Below, piece by piece: positions 54,035-61,713 of a DNA stretch of 64,000 bases. Under the pieces are notes generated by a model. The model ran no database searches. It saw only the letters and a program-made list of their open reading frames with translations, and was not told the origin of the DNA. Source of the stretch: Streptomyces cadmiisoli (lineage in GTDB: Bacteria > Actinomycetota > Actinomycetes > Streptomycetales > Streptomycetaceae). Each line of letters starts with the position of its first letter. Position 1 is the stretch's first letter. The position numbers were made by a program, and so were the translations under genes. The stretch is taken from contig NZ_CP030073.1 in assembly GCF_003261055.1 (NCBI RefSeq), positions 496,001-560,000 on the forward strand. The letters run 5' to 3'.

Positions 54035-54103
54035 TCAGCCGTAGAACTCGCTGCGGTACGAATGGTCACCGAAGAGGTAGCGGCTCCCCTGGTTGGTGTT
54101 CAT
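54035..54103 (-). CDS. 22-aa peptide upstream of the SAH-hydrolase-like gene
   Basis: A 22-codon frame beginning MNTNQGSRYL and ending YRSEFYG. It is preceded by GAGAGGAGG eight bases before the ATG, one of the strongest ribosome sites in the window, so translation is very likely. The next gene begins 107 bp later on the same strand. The peptide is rich in aromatics (one Phe pair, three Tyr, one His) and ends in Gly, without cysteine. It may be a regulatory leader peptide or a precursor of a small modified peptide. No homologue is recognised. Confidence 0.5.
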   Translation of the reverse strand: MNTNQGSRYLFGDHSYRSEFYG

Positions 54104-54154
54104 TCCGGAAGCCTCCTCTCCTGACTCGGCGACGTATCGCAGCTGGCCCGGTGA

Positions 54155-54170
54155 GGTTATACGCATAACC
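54155..54170. promoter_or_regulatory. Perfect palindrome GGTTAT-ACGC-ATAACC
   Basis: Inverted repeat with 6-bp arms and 4-bp spacer about 55 bp upstream of the peptide start. On the minus strand it overlaps a TATAAC that could serve as -10 element with TTGCCT 15 bp before it, so a regulator bound here would control the SAH-hydrolase-like operon. Confidence 0.6.
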
Positions 54171-54528
54171 CAAGGCAGGCAAGGGCGCGGGGCCGCTCGC
54201 ACGGTGTCGAAGGCAGCGCCTCTCGGGCACCGGGCCCCCAACCGCGGCAGGCATGGGCCGTCGACAGCATGCGGCACCACTGGAAGCGGCCCACCGATCA
54301 CGCAGAGCGCGGCCGGCCCGAGTGGGGCCAGGTCGGACCGTTGAAGGTCGTCTCGGCACTGGCCCCCGACTCGAACAGGTCAGCGGCCACGAGTCGGACG
54401 CAGAGCCTCGCCCTCTGCGCAAAAATTTCTGCCCGCGTCGAGAAAAGAGACGTGGTTCATGGTCACAGGTGACGTCTGCCGCGGATTACGCGTGGCACAT
54501 TTACGAGTCACAGCTACTCTTAGTGAAT

Positions 54529-55284
54529 ATGTGGCCCGCACTTACCGCACCGTCGATGCCTGGCAAGCCGCACGACGATTACGCAGTGAGCGCCGAGTTC
54601 TACGACATTCTGCAGGCCCCGAAGGATGCGCTGACGGTTCATCGTCTCTACAGCCATGATGTCGCCCGCGCCCATGTCGGAGTGCTGGACGTCGGAGCCG
54701 GAACCGGATGCGTGACGGTGATGAGCGTCGTGGAGTCCCGAGTCGACGTGCACGCTGTCGAGCCTGCTCGTGCCATGCGCGCACCGCTGATGACGCGCCT
54801 GGCCTCCCTGCCCGTGGCGCTGCGCGAACGCGTCACGGTGCACCCCCAGATGCTCGCCGAGGCACGGCTGACGGCAGTCGCGGACATCGCGGTCTGCCAC
54901 AACACGATCGCCTGTATGACGCCGCAATCGCGACGTACTCTGTGGCCGGCGCTCGCCCAGGCACTCGTTCCGGGCGGTTCCCTGCTGCTGCAGCTTCCGC
55001 CTGCACGTCTTCCCGACAAAGAAACGGCGCGGGCCTTTCCCGAGCAGAGAGTGGGCCGGCACGAGTACGGCGGCCGAATGGTGATGTCGGCCGACCACGG
55101 GCGAATACGCACACGCTTCGAGTACTGGGTGAAAGGGAGAGAAGGTGTGTTGAGAAGGCACACCGAGACCTTTTGGATGTGGCCGGCCCTTCGTGCCGAA
55201 ATAATTGCCGACCTGACGACATGCGGATTCGTGCCGCGGCCTGGGCAGGTTGATTCGTCGGTGCTCTCGATGCACCTCGGGTAA
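54529..55284 (+). CDS. Class I SAM-dependent methyltransferase
   Basis: About 251 aa. SAM-binding motif I is VGVLDVGAGTGCVTVMS, preceded by DDYAVSAEFYDIL, a typical start of this family. The acidic end of motif II is VHAVEPARAM and motif III is VADIAVCHNTIACM. The start is uncertain: ATG 54529, GTG 54523 or ATG 54556, none with a clear ribosome site. It diverges from the SAH-hydrolase-like operon, which might recycle its by-product. Acceptor unknown. Confidence 0.82.
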   Translation: MWPALTAPSMPGKPHDDYAVSAEFYDILQAPKDALTVHRLYSHDVARAHVGVLDVGAGTGCVTVMSVVESRVDVHAVEPARAMRAPLMTRLASLPVALRERVTVHPQMLAEARLTAVADIAVCHNTIACMTPQSRRTLWPALAQALVPGGSLLLQLPPARLPDKETARAFPEQRVGRHEYGGRMVMSADHGRIRTRFEYWVKGREGVLRRHTETFWMWPALRAEIIADLTTCGFVPRPGQVDSSVLSMHLG

Positions 55285-55432
55285 GCACGGAACGACGGGT
55301 AGCGGACAGACAGTTCACCGCTCCAGCCCCGGTAGACATGGAGCGCCCGTTCGCCGGCCTGGCCGCTGTCGCCCGGGGTGAGCAATGCGTACGACATCAC
55401 TCTTCGGCGCGGCGAGGTGAGCGCGGTGCCGT

Positions 55433-55984
55433 CTACCAGCGGTACCAGACCGCTTCGGGTGCGTTGTCGCGCGTGTTGGAGTGGTCGTCTCCCGAGACGA
55501 AGAACAGGGCCCAGGACACGACGCGGTCCCCGACGCGCTGGGCGCCGAGTTCGAGTTGGAAGCCGTCGCAGGAGATGTCTCCTGTGGGGCTGAACCGCAG
55601 GTCGGTGTCGTGTTTGGTCGCGTGGGCTTCCATCTCCTGGGCGAGTTGCGAAGGGGGGCGGCCGATGAGCCGGATTCCTTCGCAGGTCACCTGGGGGCCG
55701 AGACGTCCGTCGACCTGGACGTAGGCCAGCTCTCCGTCCGCGTAGAAGTAGCACTCCAGCGCCGCCTGGCTCAGGGGGGAGCCTTCCTTGGCGAAGCGCA
55801 CGGGGTCCCACCCTGGGCTGTATCCGTCGGTTTTGGCGGTGAAGCCGTGCGTGGCCAGAGCCGCGATGACCTCTTCCTGGTGCATGTCCATGCGCAGGGG
55901 CCCCAGGATCCGCCCGGGAAGGTAGTTCCACTGATCCCGTTCCGTGTCCGGGAGCACCGGCCACATACCCGTATCCATCTCCAT
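55433..55984 (-). CDS. Hypothetical protein next to an IS630-like remnant
   Basis: 183 aa from ATG 55984. The frame extends upstream into a transposase-type HTH, which I regard as a separate remnant, so the start is uncertain. The protein contains WNYLPGRILGPLRMDMHQEEVIAALATHGF and ALECYFYADGELAYVQVDGRLGPQV, compatible with a beta-rich domain as in Imm/SMI-like proteins, but no family is certain. It converges with the methyltransferase gene. Confidence 0.6.
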   Translation of the reverse strand: MEMDTGMWPVLPDTERDQWNYLPGRILGPLRMDMHQEEVIAALATHGFTAKTDGYSPGWDPVRFAKEGSPLSQAALECYFYADGELAYVQVDGRLGPQVTCEGIRLIGRPPSQLAQEMEAHATKHDTDLRFSPTGDISCDGFQLELGAQRVGDRVVSWALFFVSGDDHSNTRDNAPEAVWYRW

Positions 55985-56140
55985 CGCACGATGATCGCCC
56001 ACCAGGTGAGCGACACGCATCCAGCGCTGCACCGAACGCGCACTGACCCGCAGGTCGTTCGCGACGACCACGTTCTCATGCCCTTGAGCAAACCGGTCGG
56101 CTGCCTCGAGCGGGCGATCGCTCCCGGAACGCTGGGCGTT
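55985..56140 (-). pseudogene. IS630-family transposase HTH remnant
   Basis: Minus-strand reading PLEAADRFAQGHENVVVAN followed by DLRVSARSVQRWMRVAHL matches the winged HTH of IS630-type transposases (form LxVSxRSVxRWRRxW). The rest of the transposase is absent, and the frame runs into the neighbouring gene. It is a decayed insertion end. Confidence 0.65.
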
Positions 56141-56176
56141 CGGCGGGGGGCCCGCCGTCCTGCGCGTACCTCATGC

Positions 56177-56211
56177 ATGCCGCATGCCGCATGCCGCACG
56201 CCGCACGCCGC
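56177..56211. repeat. 7-bp tandem repeat
   Basis: Five units: ATGCCGC three times, then ACGCCGC twice. It lies beside the IS630 remnant, between two minus-strand genes, and is not coding. Confidence 0.9.
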
Positions 56212-56256
56212 ACGGATCATGAGCCGTAAGCCCTCTACAACGCCACGCATTCAACC

Positions 56257-57438
56257 TCAGTAGCTGGCTTGTGTGGCGAAGGGGCCGCCGGAGCCGAACG
56301 CGTACCGCGCGAAGTTCTCGCCGATGCGGCGGTGTCCTTCGGGATCGGGGTGCAGCCCGTCAGGCAGCGGGGCTTCGGCGTAGTCCCTCTCGCCGTACAG
56401 GTCACGGCCGTCGAGGTAGTGCAGGTTGGGGTCGTCAACTGCCCGCTGTTGGACGACGCGGGCGAGTGCGTCGCGGATGATGTTGAGCGTGAGGCGTCCG
56501 GCTGCGCGTTCGGCCGGATCGCCCATGGCCTTGAACCGCAGGCTGTCCCCGTCGGGGTCCGGCGCGAGGGGACCTGGGGTGTCCTCTTGGACCGGGCACA
56601 GGATCGGGGACACGACCAGCAGCGGTGTGACCGGATGCCCGTCGCGGATCGTGTCGAGGAAGCCGTGGACCGCGGGGGTGAAGGCGCGCAGGCGCATCAC
56701 GTCGGCGTTGACGATGTTGATGCCGATCTTGACGCTGATCAAGTCCGCGGGGGTGTCCCGCATGGCACGGGCAGTGAACGGGTCGAGCAGCGCGCTGCCG
56801 CTGAAGCCGAGGTTGACCAGTTCCACGCTGCCCTCCGCGGCTGCCAGGGCGGGCCAGATGGCGGTCGGGTGGTCGGCGTTGGAGCCGTGGCTGATGGAGC
56901 TGCCGTGGTGCAGCCACACCCGGCGCCCGATGTCGGTTGCCGGCTCGACCGGGGCATCGGTGCGCAGGGCGATCAGCTCGGTGATCTCCGTGTGCGGGAG
57001 CCAGATCTCGACTTCTTTGTCGTGCGCCGGCAGACCGGTGAAGCGGGCGGTGCCGGCCGTCCCTTCGCGCAGTTCGGAGGCCTGGGTGATCATGTCGGTG
57101 ATCGTGCGGACGTTGCCGCCGGCCACGGTGGCCTGGGCCGCGAGACGGCCGTCGACCAGAAGGTCGTAGACGCCGTCCGCCGGGGCCGGGAAGCCTTGGT
57201 AGACGCGCTTGGTGGGCAGCGTGTCCAGTTCGACGGCCGTGGCGCGGGTGCGGAAGGCCAGCCGCACGCCGGACGGCTGAGCCTGCGCGACGGCCAGTTG
57301 CTCGTCGGGGATCTGCCGGCGCGCCGCAGCGGGCAGCCGGTGCGGGAGCAGGCCATGTGCGGTCTGCTCCAGGTCGAGGAAGCCGCGCAGGATGTCCGCG
57401 GTGACGGGTGTGGTGGTCCAGTCGTGCTCGGTGTGCAT
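56257..57438 (-). CDS. SGNH/GDSL hydrolase family protein
   Basis: 393 aa from ATG 57438 behind AGGCAGGGA. The N-terminal 160 residues form a carbohydrate-binding-like domain. Block I is WLHHGSSISHGSN (Ser nucleophile in a modified GDS), with the oxyanion Gly/Asn in NLGFSGSALLDPF and ISVKIGINIVN, and the catalytic Asp-x-x-His as LPDGLHPDPEGH. All four SGNH blocks are present, so a lipase, esterase or deacetylase is expected. No signal peptide. The TetR gene is immediately upstream on the same strand (16 bp). Confidence 0.88.
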   Translation of the reverse strand: MHTEHDWTTTPVTADILRGFLDLEQTAHGLLPHRLPAAARRQIPDEQLAVAQAQPSGVRLAFRTRATAVELDTLPTKRVYQGFPAPADGVYDLLVDGRLAAQATVAGGNVRTITDMITQASELREGTAGTARFTGLPAHDKEVEIWLPHTEITELIALRTDAPVEPATDIGRRVWLHHGSSISHGSNADHPTAIWPALAAAEGSVELVNLGFSGSALLDPFTARAMRDTPADLISVKIGINIVNADVMRLRAFTPAVHGFLDTIRDGHPVTPLLVVSPILCPVQEDTPGPLAPDPDGDSLRFKAMGDPAERAAGRLTLNIIRDALARVVQQRAVDDPNLHYLDGRDLYGERDYAEAPLPDGLHPDPEGHRRIGENFARYAFGSGGPFATQASY

Positions 57439-57454
57439 GGTCCCTGCCTGTTGA

Positions 57455-58099
57455 TCAGGATGTACGGGTTGTTCGGATGCGCGGGTGGGCGGCGTTGCGG
57501 AGCGCGTCCGGTGGTGCGGCCCGTTGCCGGTCACGGCGTGCTCCGGTTCCGCGCAGGGCGTCTAGGCCGTCCAGGATCCATAGCCAGGACGCCTGCGAGT
57601 CGACGCCGGTGTGGCTGAATCCTCCGGCCGTCTCCAGGCTGACGGAGCCGTGGAAGACGCTGCCCAGCATCCGGACCGCGTGCGTCCGGTCCGGCTCCGA
57701 CAGGTCGTAGCCGCGCAGGATGGCACGCGTCATCCGTGCGTGGCGGACGCCGGCACTGGCGGCCGCGGTCTCGGGATCGAGTCCGCGCTGGGCGGCGTCG
57801 TAGCGACCGGGGTGCTCGCGGGCGTAGTCGCATCGGGCGTCCGCGAAGGCGACCAGGGCGTCCGCGCCCGCACGTCCGGCAAGGGCTGCTGCGACCCGGC
57901 CGGCGAGTTCCTCCAGCGCGACCAGGGCGATCCTGGTCCTGAGGTTTTGTGAGCTCGTCACGTGCGAGTACAGACTCGCGACCTTGATGTCGAACCGCCC
58001 GGCGAGGGCCGACACGGTCACCTGGACGGAACCGGCCTCGTCGGCCAGTTCCGCGCCGGCCCGGGTCGGCCGCTCCGGAGTCAGCACCGCTCGTGCCAT
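57455..58099 (-). CDS. TetR/AcrR family transcriptional regulator
   Basis: 214 aa. The N-terminal HTH reads GSVQVTVSALAGRFDIKVASLYSHVTSSQNLRTRI, and the C-terminal region (about 95-190) has HAVRMLGSVFHGSVSLETAGGFSH, the WHG-type ligand domain. GGGAGGTAGGTT abuts the ATG. A 21-bp palindrome lies 36-56 bp upstream, between it and the divergent FBP gene. It is followed by the SGNH hydrolase gene, so the regulator and the hydrolase probably form one autoregulated transcript. Confidence 0.9.
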   Translation of the reverse strand: MARAVLTPERPTRAGAELADEAGSVQVTVSALAGRFDIKVASLYSHVTSSQNLRTRIALVALEELAGRVAAALAGRAGADALVAFADARCDYAREHPGRYDAAQRGLDPETAAASAGVRHARMTRAILRGYDLSEPDRTHAVRMLGSVFHGSVSLETAGGFSHTGVDSQASWLWILDGLDALRGTGARRDRQRAAPPDALRNAAHPRIRTTRTS

Positions 58100-58134
58100 A
58101 ACCTACCTCCCATCCGGCGATGGTCATTATTCAC

Positions 58135-58155
58135 TTGCCTAAGGGCTTTAGGCAA
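58135..58155. promoter_or_regulatory. TetR operator between tetR and FBP genes
   Basis: TTGCCTAA-GGGCT-TTAGGCAA, a perfect inverted repeat with 8-bp arms and an AT-rich core relative to its surroundings. It sits 36-56 bp upstream of tetR and 16-36 bp upstream of the divergent gene, so binding could block both. Confidence 0.8.
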
Positions 58156-58170
58156 ATTAGCCTGCCGTTT

Positions 58171-58662
58171 ATGAAGCCACTGACCGAGCAAGAGATCCGC
58201 AGCGCGTTCGTGAACTGCACCAAGGGCGAGGCGAAACGCCTGTCCGTCCCGCGTGACCTCGCCGAGCGGCCGTGGGACGACCTGGACTTCCTCGGCTGGC
58301 GGGACCCGCAGGCCCCGGACCGGGCCTACCTCGCCACCGAGATCGGCGGCCGCCCGACGGCACTCGCCCTGCGCTGCGCCAATGCCGCCTCCTGGCAGAC
58401 GCGGCGCAGCATGTGCTCGATGTGCATCACCACCCACACCGGCGGCGTCACCCTCATGGTCGCCCCCAAAGCCGGCAAGGCGGGCCAGCAGGGCAACACC
58501 GTGGGCGCGTACATATGCAGCGACCTCGCCTGCCCGCTGTACGTGCGGGGCAAGAAGGACGCGGGCATGGGCGCCCGGCTCCACGAGACGCTCACCATGG
58601 AGGAGAAGATCCAGCGGACCGTCGCGAACCTCACCGCGTTCATCGCCCAAGTCACCGCGTGA
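58171..58662 (+). CDS. FBP domain-containing zinc-finger protein (EF-G-binding type)
   Basis: 163 aa. Residues 1-80 contain TEQEIRSAFVNCTKGEAKRLSVP and WDDLDFLGWRDPQAPDRAYL; the zinc-finger half has CSMCITTHTGGVTLMVA and ICSDLACPLYV, giving a Cys4 site as in the FusB/FBP family, which releases EF-G from fusidic-acid-stalled ribosomes. The start ATG 58171 follows the palindrome; an ATG at 58120 would overlap it. Control by the divergent TetR is likely. Confidence 0.85.
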   Translation: MKPLTEQEIRSAFVNCTKGEAKRLSVPRDLAERPWDDLDFLGWRDPQAPDRAYLATEIGGRPTALALRCANAASWQTRRSMCSMCITTHTGGVTLMVAPKAGKAGQQGNTVGAYICSDLACPLYVRGKKDAGMGARLHETLTMEEKIQRTVANLTAFIAQVTA

Positions 58663-58795
58663 CGCAACCCGGCGGGCACGTCACACCCGCCTGTACCGGA
58701 TGCGACGCCGCGGGAGGGACGCCTTCGCCTGACGCGATCACCCGTCCGACGGCCGGCCACGTCGTAGCACGAGGTCGCCCCAAGGTCGCTGAAGG

Positions 58796-59665
58796 TCAGT
58801 CGGGAAGCAGGCCCGTGCGGAGCTTGGTGAGGGTGCGGTTGAGAAGGCGGGATATGTGCATCTGGGAAAGGTTGAGTTCGCGGCCGATCTCCGCCTGGGT
58901 CATCTCCTGTCCGAAGCGCATCTCGATGATGGCCCGTTCCCGGTCGTCGAGTTGCTGCAGCAGAGGGCCGAGCGTGTGCAGGTCCTCGAAGAGGTCCAGG
59001 GTCGGGTCGACATCGCCCATGGTGTCCGCGTACTTCAGGCCGCCGTCGCCGGATTCGTCACCGGCCGGGGTGTCGATCGAGCCGGCGACATAGCCGTTGG
59101 AGGCTACGAGGCCTTCGATGACCTCGTCCTCGGTCAGGTCCAAGTGGTCGGCGAGCTCCTTCACCGTGGGCGTGCGGCCCAACTCTGCGATCAGGGCGTC
59201 CCTGCTCTTGGCGAGGCCGACTCGGAGTTCCTGCAGGCGCCTGGGCACATGGACGGCCCAGGTGGTGTCGCGGAAGAAGCGTTTGATCTCGCCGACGATG
59301 TACGGGATCGCGAAGGAGGTGAACTCGACCTCGCGGGACAGGTCGAAGCGGTCGATGGCCTTGATCAGGCCGATCGTGCCGACCTGGATGATGTCCTCCA
59401 TGTCGCCGCCGCTCCGATTGCGGAAGCGGCGTGCCGCGAAGACCACGAGTGAAAGATTCATCTCGATCAGCGTGTTGCGAGCGTGCTGGTACTCGGGGGT
59501 CCCCTCCTCCAGCACCTGCAGCCGGTCGAGGAACAGCTTGGACAGCACGCGTGCGTCCTTGGGGGCGATCTTCCCGCCGTCTTCGATCCACGGCAGGTCG
59601 TCCAAGACCTCCGGCGTTCCTGTGTTGCAGGCATCTACTTCGGGGGCGTTCGTGGAGGACGTCAC
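58796..59665 (-). CDS. RNA polymerase sigma factor, SigB/SigF/SigG subfamily
   Basis: 289 aa. Region 2 is LVVFAARRFRNRSGGDMEDIIQVGTIGLIKAIDRFD, region 3 covers about 140-210 (VPRRLQELRVGLAKSRDALI), and region 4 carries MTQAEIGRELNLSQMHISRLLNR. This is the stress/sporulation branch that in Streptomyces has several members controlled by anti-sigma factors. No anti-sigma gene is adjacent. The GTG start has AAGGCGG upstream. Confidence 0.93.
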   Translation of the reverse strand: MTSSTNAPEVDACNTGTPEVLDDLPWIEDGGKIAPKDARVLSKLFLDRLQVLEEGTPEYQHARNTLIEMNLSLVVFAARRFRNRSGGDMEDIIQVGTIGLIKAIDRFDLSREVEFTSFAIPYIVGEIKRFFRDTTWAVHVPRRLQELRVGLAKSRDALIAELGRTPTVKELADHLDLTEDEVIEGLVASNGYVAGSIDTPAGDESGDGGLKYADTMGDVDPTLDLFEDLHTLGPLLQQLDDRERAIIEMRFGQEMTQAEIGRELNLSQMHISRLLNRTLTKLRTGLLPD

Positions 59666-60243
59666 GGTGCCGCCTTAAGTGGAAAGCAAGGTGAGCGTCT
59701 CATTCCCGCTCTGAGCCCATGCATGTCCACGCTGGCCCTGCCAATCCGTCCGGGTCCGCAAACGGCCGGCTCGGTTCCGGTACGACCGCCCGCGCGTCTC
59801 GAGATGTGATGCCGGGATGCAGTCCGCTCGCTGCATCCCGGGCCCGGACCGGGTATCGCGACTCCCCCGTCTCCCGGGGGCGCCGGCCGGGTGACGTCAC
59901 CTCCCGTACGCAGTAGGAGAGAACCGGGACTGCAGTACCACCGGCAACAGCCGCTGCGGCGAGGACGTGAAGGCCGCCACGCTGATCTGGGAGGGACGCT
60001 GGAGGCCGCGCGCTGGGCTGCAGCAGCCGCGAGAGGCCGCCGTCTGGTCCGTCCGTCGCCTTCGTGTCCGTCCGTCACTGTCGCGCTCTGCAAATCCGGC
60101 ACCCGTTGTCTGCCACGCCGCCGTCACACAACCCGTTCCACGCAACGCATCCGAATTCCCGGGAATCACGGAAACACGCATCTACGTCTTGAGGGCGTGA
60201 AGGAGATTTCGCGGGGCACCTGAGTGTGCGGAGGTTGATAATC
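59666..60243. other. Gene-free stretch upstream of the sigma factor
   Basis: 578 bp, containing the sigma-gene promoter and that of the small membrane protein. An imperfect dyad exists near 59815-59850. I did not find a clean GTTT-N14-16-GGGTAT SigB-type promoter. Confidence 0.45.
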
Positions 60244-60414
60244 ATGGTTCCCATACTTCTCGTTCTGCTTCTTGCACTGATCCTTTTCGGTGCGGGGTTC
60301 GCCCTCAAGGCGCTCTGGTGGATCGCTGTCATCGTCCTGGTGGTCTGGCTGCTGGGGTTCGTGGTCCGGCCCGCCGGCCACGGCGGCCGCAAGGGCCGCT
60401 GGTACCGCTGGTAG
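60244..60414 (+). CDS. Small hydrophobic membrane protein (DUF5670-like)
   Basis: 56 aa. Two hydrophobic helices (MVPILLVLLLALILFGAGFA; LWWIAVIVLVVWLLGFVV) and a basic end GRKGRWYRW. The ATG follows GGAGGT by 8 bases; a GTG six codons upstream is less likely. This resembles the small lmo0937-type/DUF5670 proteins, often under general stress control, next to a SigB-family gene here. Confidence 0.75.
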   Translation: MVPILLVLLLALILFGAGFALKALWWIAVIVLVVWLLGFVVRPAGHGGRKGRWYRW

Positions 60415-60749
60415 ACAACTCCCTTGCGAAGGGCCCCGTCGGTCACGGCCGACGGGGCCCTCAGCGCACGGCCTCGGTGCACGTGTCCATGGAATTCCTG
60501 ATCCGATTCCGTTGGCGGAGCATTCGCGGGGCAGAAGTGACTGTGCGGCCGGAGCGGGCGGTGTTCCGCAGGGAACCTTGCGCCTCCAGCACCATCCGTT
60601 CCGGCCGCCTTTCTCGACCGGTCCGTACGGCGTCGTTCCGGTGCTGGACAAGGAGTCTCTCCAGTTCGGGGAACGCCGCGATGGGAGTGTCCAAGACCTG
60701 CTCCTCGCCGCGGGTGCGCGGATAGCCGCCTGCAATGGGGCATCTGCAT
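60415..60749. other. Intergenic stretch with terminator
   Basis: 335 bp between the small membrane protein and the phosphatase. It contains the hairpin at 60430-60461. The rest shows no gene. Confidence 0.5.
60430..60461. terminator. Terminator of the small membrane protein gene
   Basis: Perfect 13-bp inverted repeat AGGGCCCCGTCGG / CCGACGGGGCCCT, 6-base loop, starting 16 bp after the stop codon. Confidence 0.85.
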
Positions 60750-61373
60750 TCAGACGTGGAGGTCGGGCGGAAATCCGGTCCAGCGAAGTTCGGCAGGAAG
60801 GTGGCCGGTGTCGTTGAAGAAGAGCACAGCCGGGGTTCGGCCGGGCGCATAACGGATGACGGTCAGCGCGGCGTTGGCGTGGTTTATGCCCGTCCAACGC
60901 CACTTCGGGGCGTCGAGGGCGGCCCGGATGAGCCAGCCGATGAGGAAGTTGTGAGTGACGACGAGCTCGTGGCGTGGCTCGACGCCGGCGACGGGTCCCG
61001 TGAACTGTGAGAGGGCCTCCTGTGCCAGCCCTGGGCCCTGTTCGCGGTCCGCGGCCGGGAACTGGGCCAGGTGGCCGAGCAAGGAGCCGGCCGATTCCGG
61101 CGGCAGCTCCTCACGCCGAGGAATGTAGGGGATGTAGTCGCCGGCCGGAGCGGACCGGTGCAAGGCGACATCGTTGAGCTGCCGGCCGATCAGCTGCGCG
61201 GTCTGCTCTGCTCTGGGGAGCGGGCCGTGGAAAATCGCCGTGAGAGGGGCCGTGCGGAGCCGCTTCCCGAGCAGAACGGCCTGACGGCGACCGCTTTCCG
61301 TCAGTGCGCTTTCGTCCGATGAGGCCTCACCGTGGCGGGTGAGGTACAGGTAGCGGGCAGCTGTTCCCGTCAT
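60750..61373 (-). CDS. Histidine phosphatase family protein
   Basis: 207 aa from ATG 61373 behind GGAGG. The phosphoenzyme motif is LTRHGEASS, the second Arg/Glu region HGPLPRAEQTAQL and the acid/base His in VVTHNFLIGW. This is the phosphoglycerate-mutase-like phosphatase branch; the substrate could be a sugar phosphate, cobalamin-related ester or protein. It is probably a single gene. Confidence 0.9.
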   Translation of the reverse strand: MTGTAARYLYLTRHGEASSDESALTESGRRQAVLLGKRLRTAPLTAIFHGPLPRAEQTAQLIGRQLNDVALHRSAPAGDYIPYIPRREELPPESAGSLLGHLAQFPAADREQGPGLAQEALSQFTGPVAGVEPRHELVVTHNFLIGWLIRAALDAPKWRWTGINHANAALTVIRYAPGRTPAVLFFNDTGHLPAELRWTGFPPDLHV

Positions 61374-61713
61374 GGGCGGGTCCTCCGTCAGCATTCATGA
61401 TCTTGCAGACGTCTGGACGGACGTCGACATGAGCCATGTGGTTCCGCAGTGAGGAAGCCGGTGGCCAGGACAGCACGGCCGTCGGGGGCCAGAGTGCTAC
61501 CGCAGTGGCGAGGGAGACCTGGCCCAGCTCACTCAAGCCCAGGATCAAGTCTGCTCTCCCACGGCACGGACGGCTGCCGATACGGCGGAGCAGCGACGTG
61601 CACTGCTCTACAGTTCCGTAGAAGTCTCTTCTGGCACCGAATCGCGCAACAGGCACGCTATCCGGTCTCGTCGGCCGGGAGAGCGGCACCGTGCGAGGGA
61701 GCAACACAGCAGG
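61374..61713. other. Intergenic stretch between phosphatase and ion-channel genes
   Basis: 340 bp with promoters of both divergent genes. No coding or structural signal. Confidence 0.4.

Larger units (their letters stand above)
53928..54528. other. Divergent regulatory region with small ORF and palindrome
   Basis: 601 bp between the SAH-hydrolase-like gene and the methyltransferase. It holds the 22-codon ORF (54035-54103), the palindrome at 54155-54170 and, on the right, about 350 bp with the methyltransferase promoter. Confidence 0.5.

Noticed and set aside
54035..54103. Lasso-peptide precursor (Gly to Asp8 ring, end FYG)
   Set aside because: The spacing resembles microcin J25, but there is no leader of normal length and no lasso cyclase, protease or recognition protein nearby.
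56177..56211. CRISPR-like repeat array
   Set aside because: Units of 7 bp without spacers are a simple tandem repeat; no cas gene is present.
56269..57618. Plus-strand frame of 449 codons over the SGNH hydrolase gene
   Set aside because: Antisense to a gene with all catalytic blocks; no domain in the translated product.
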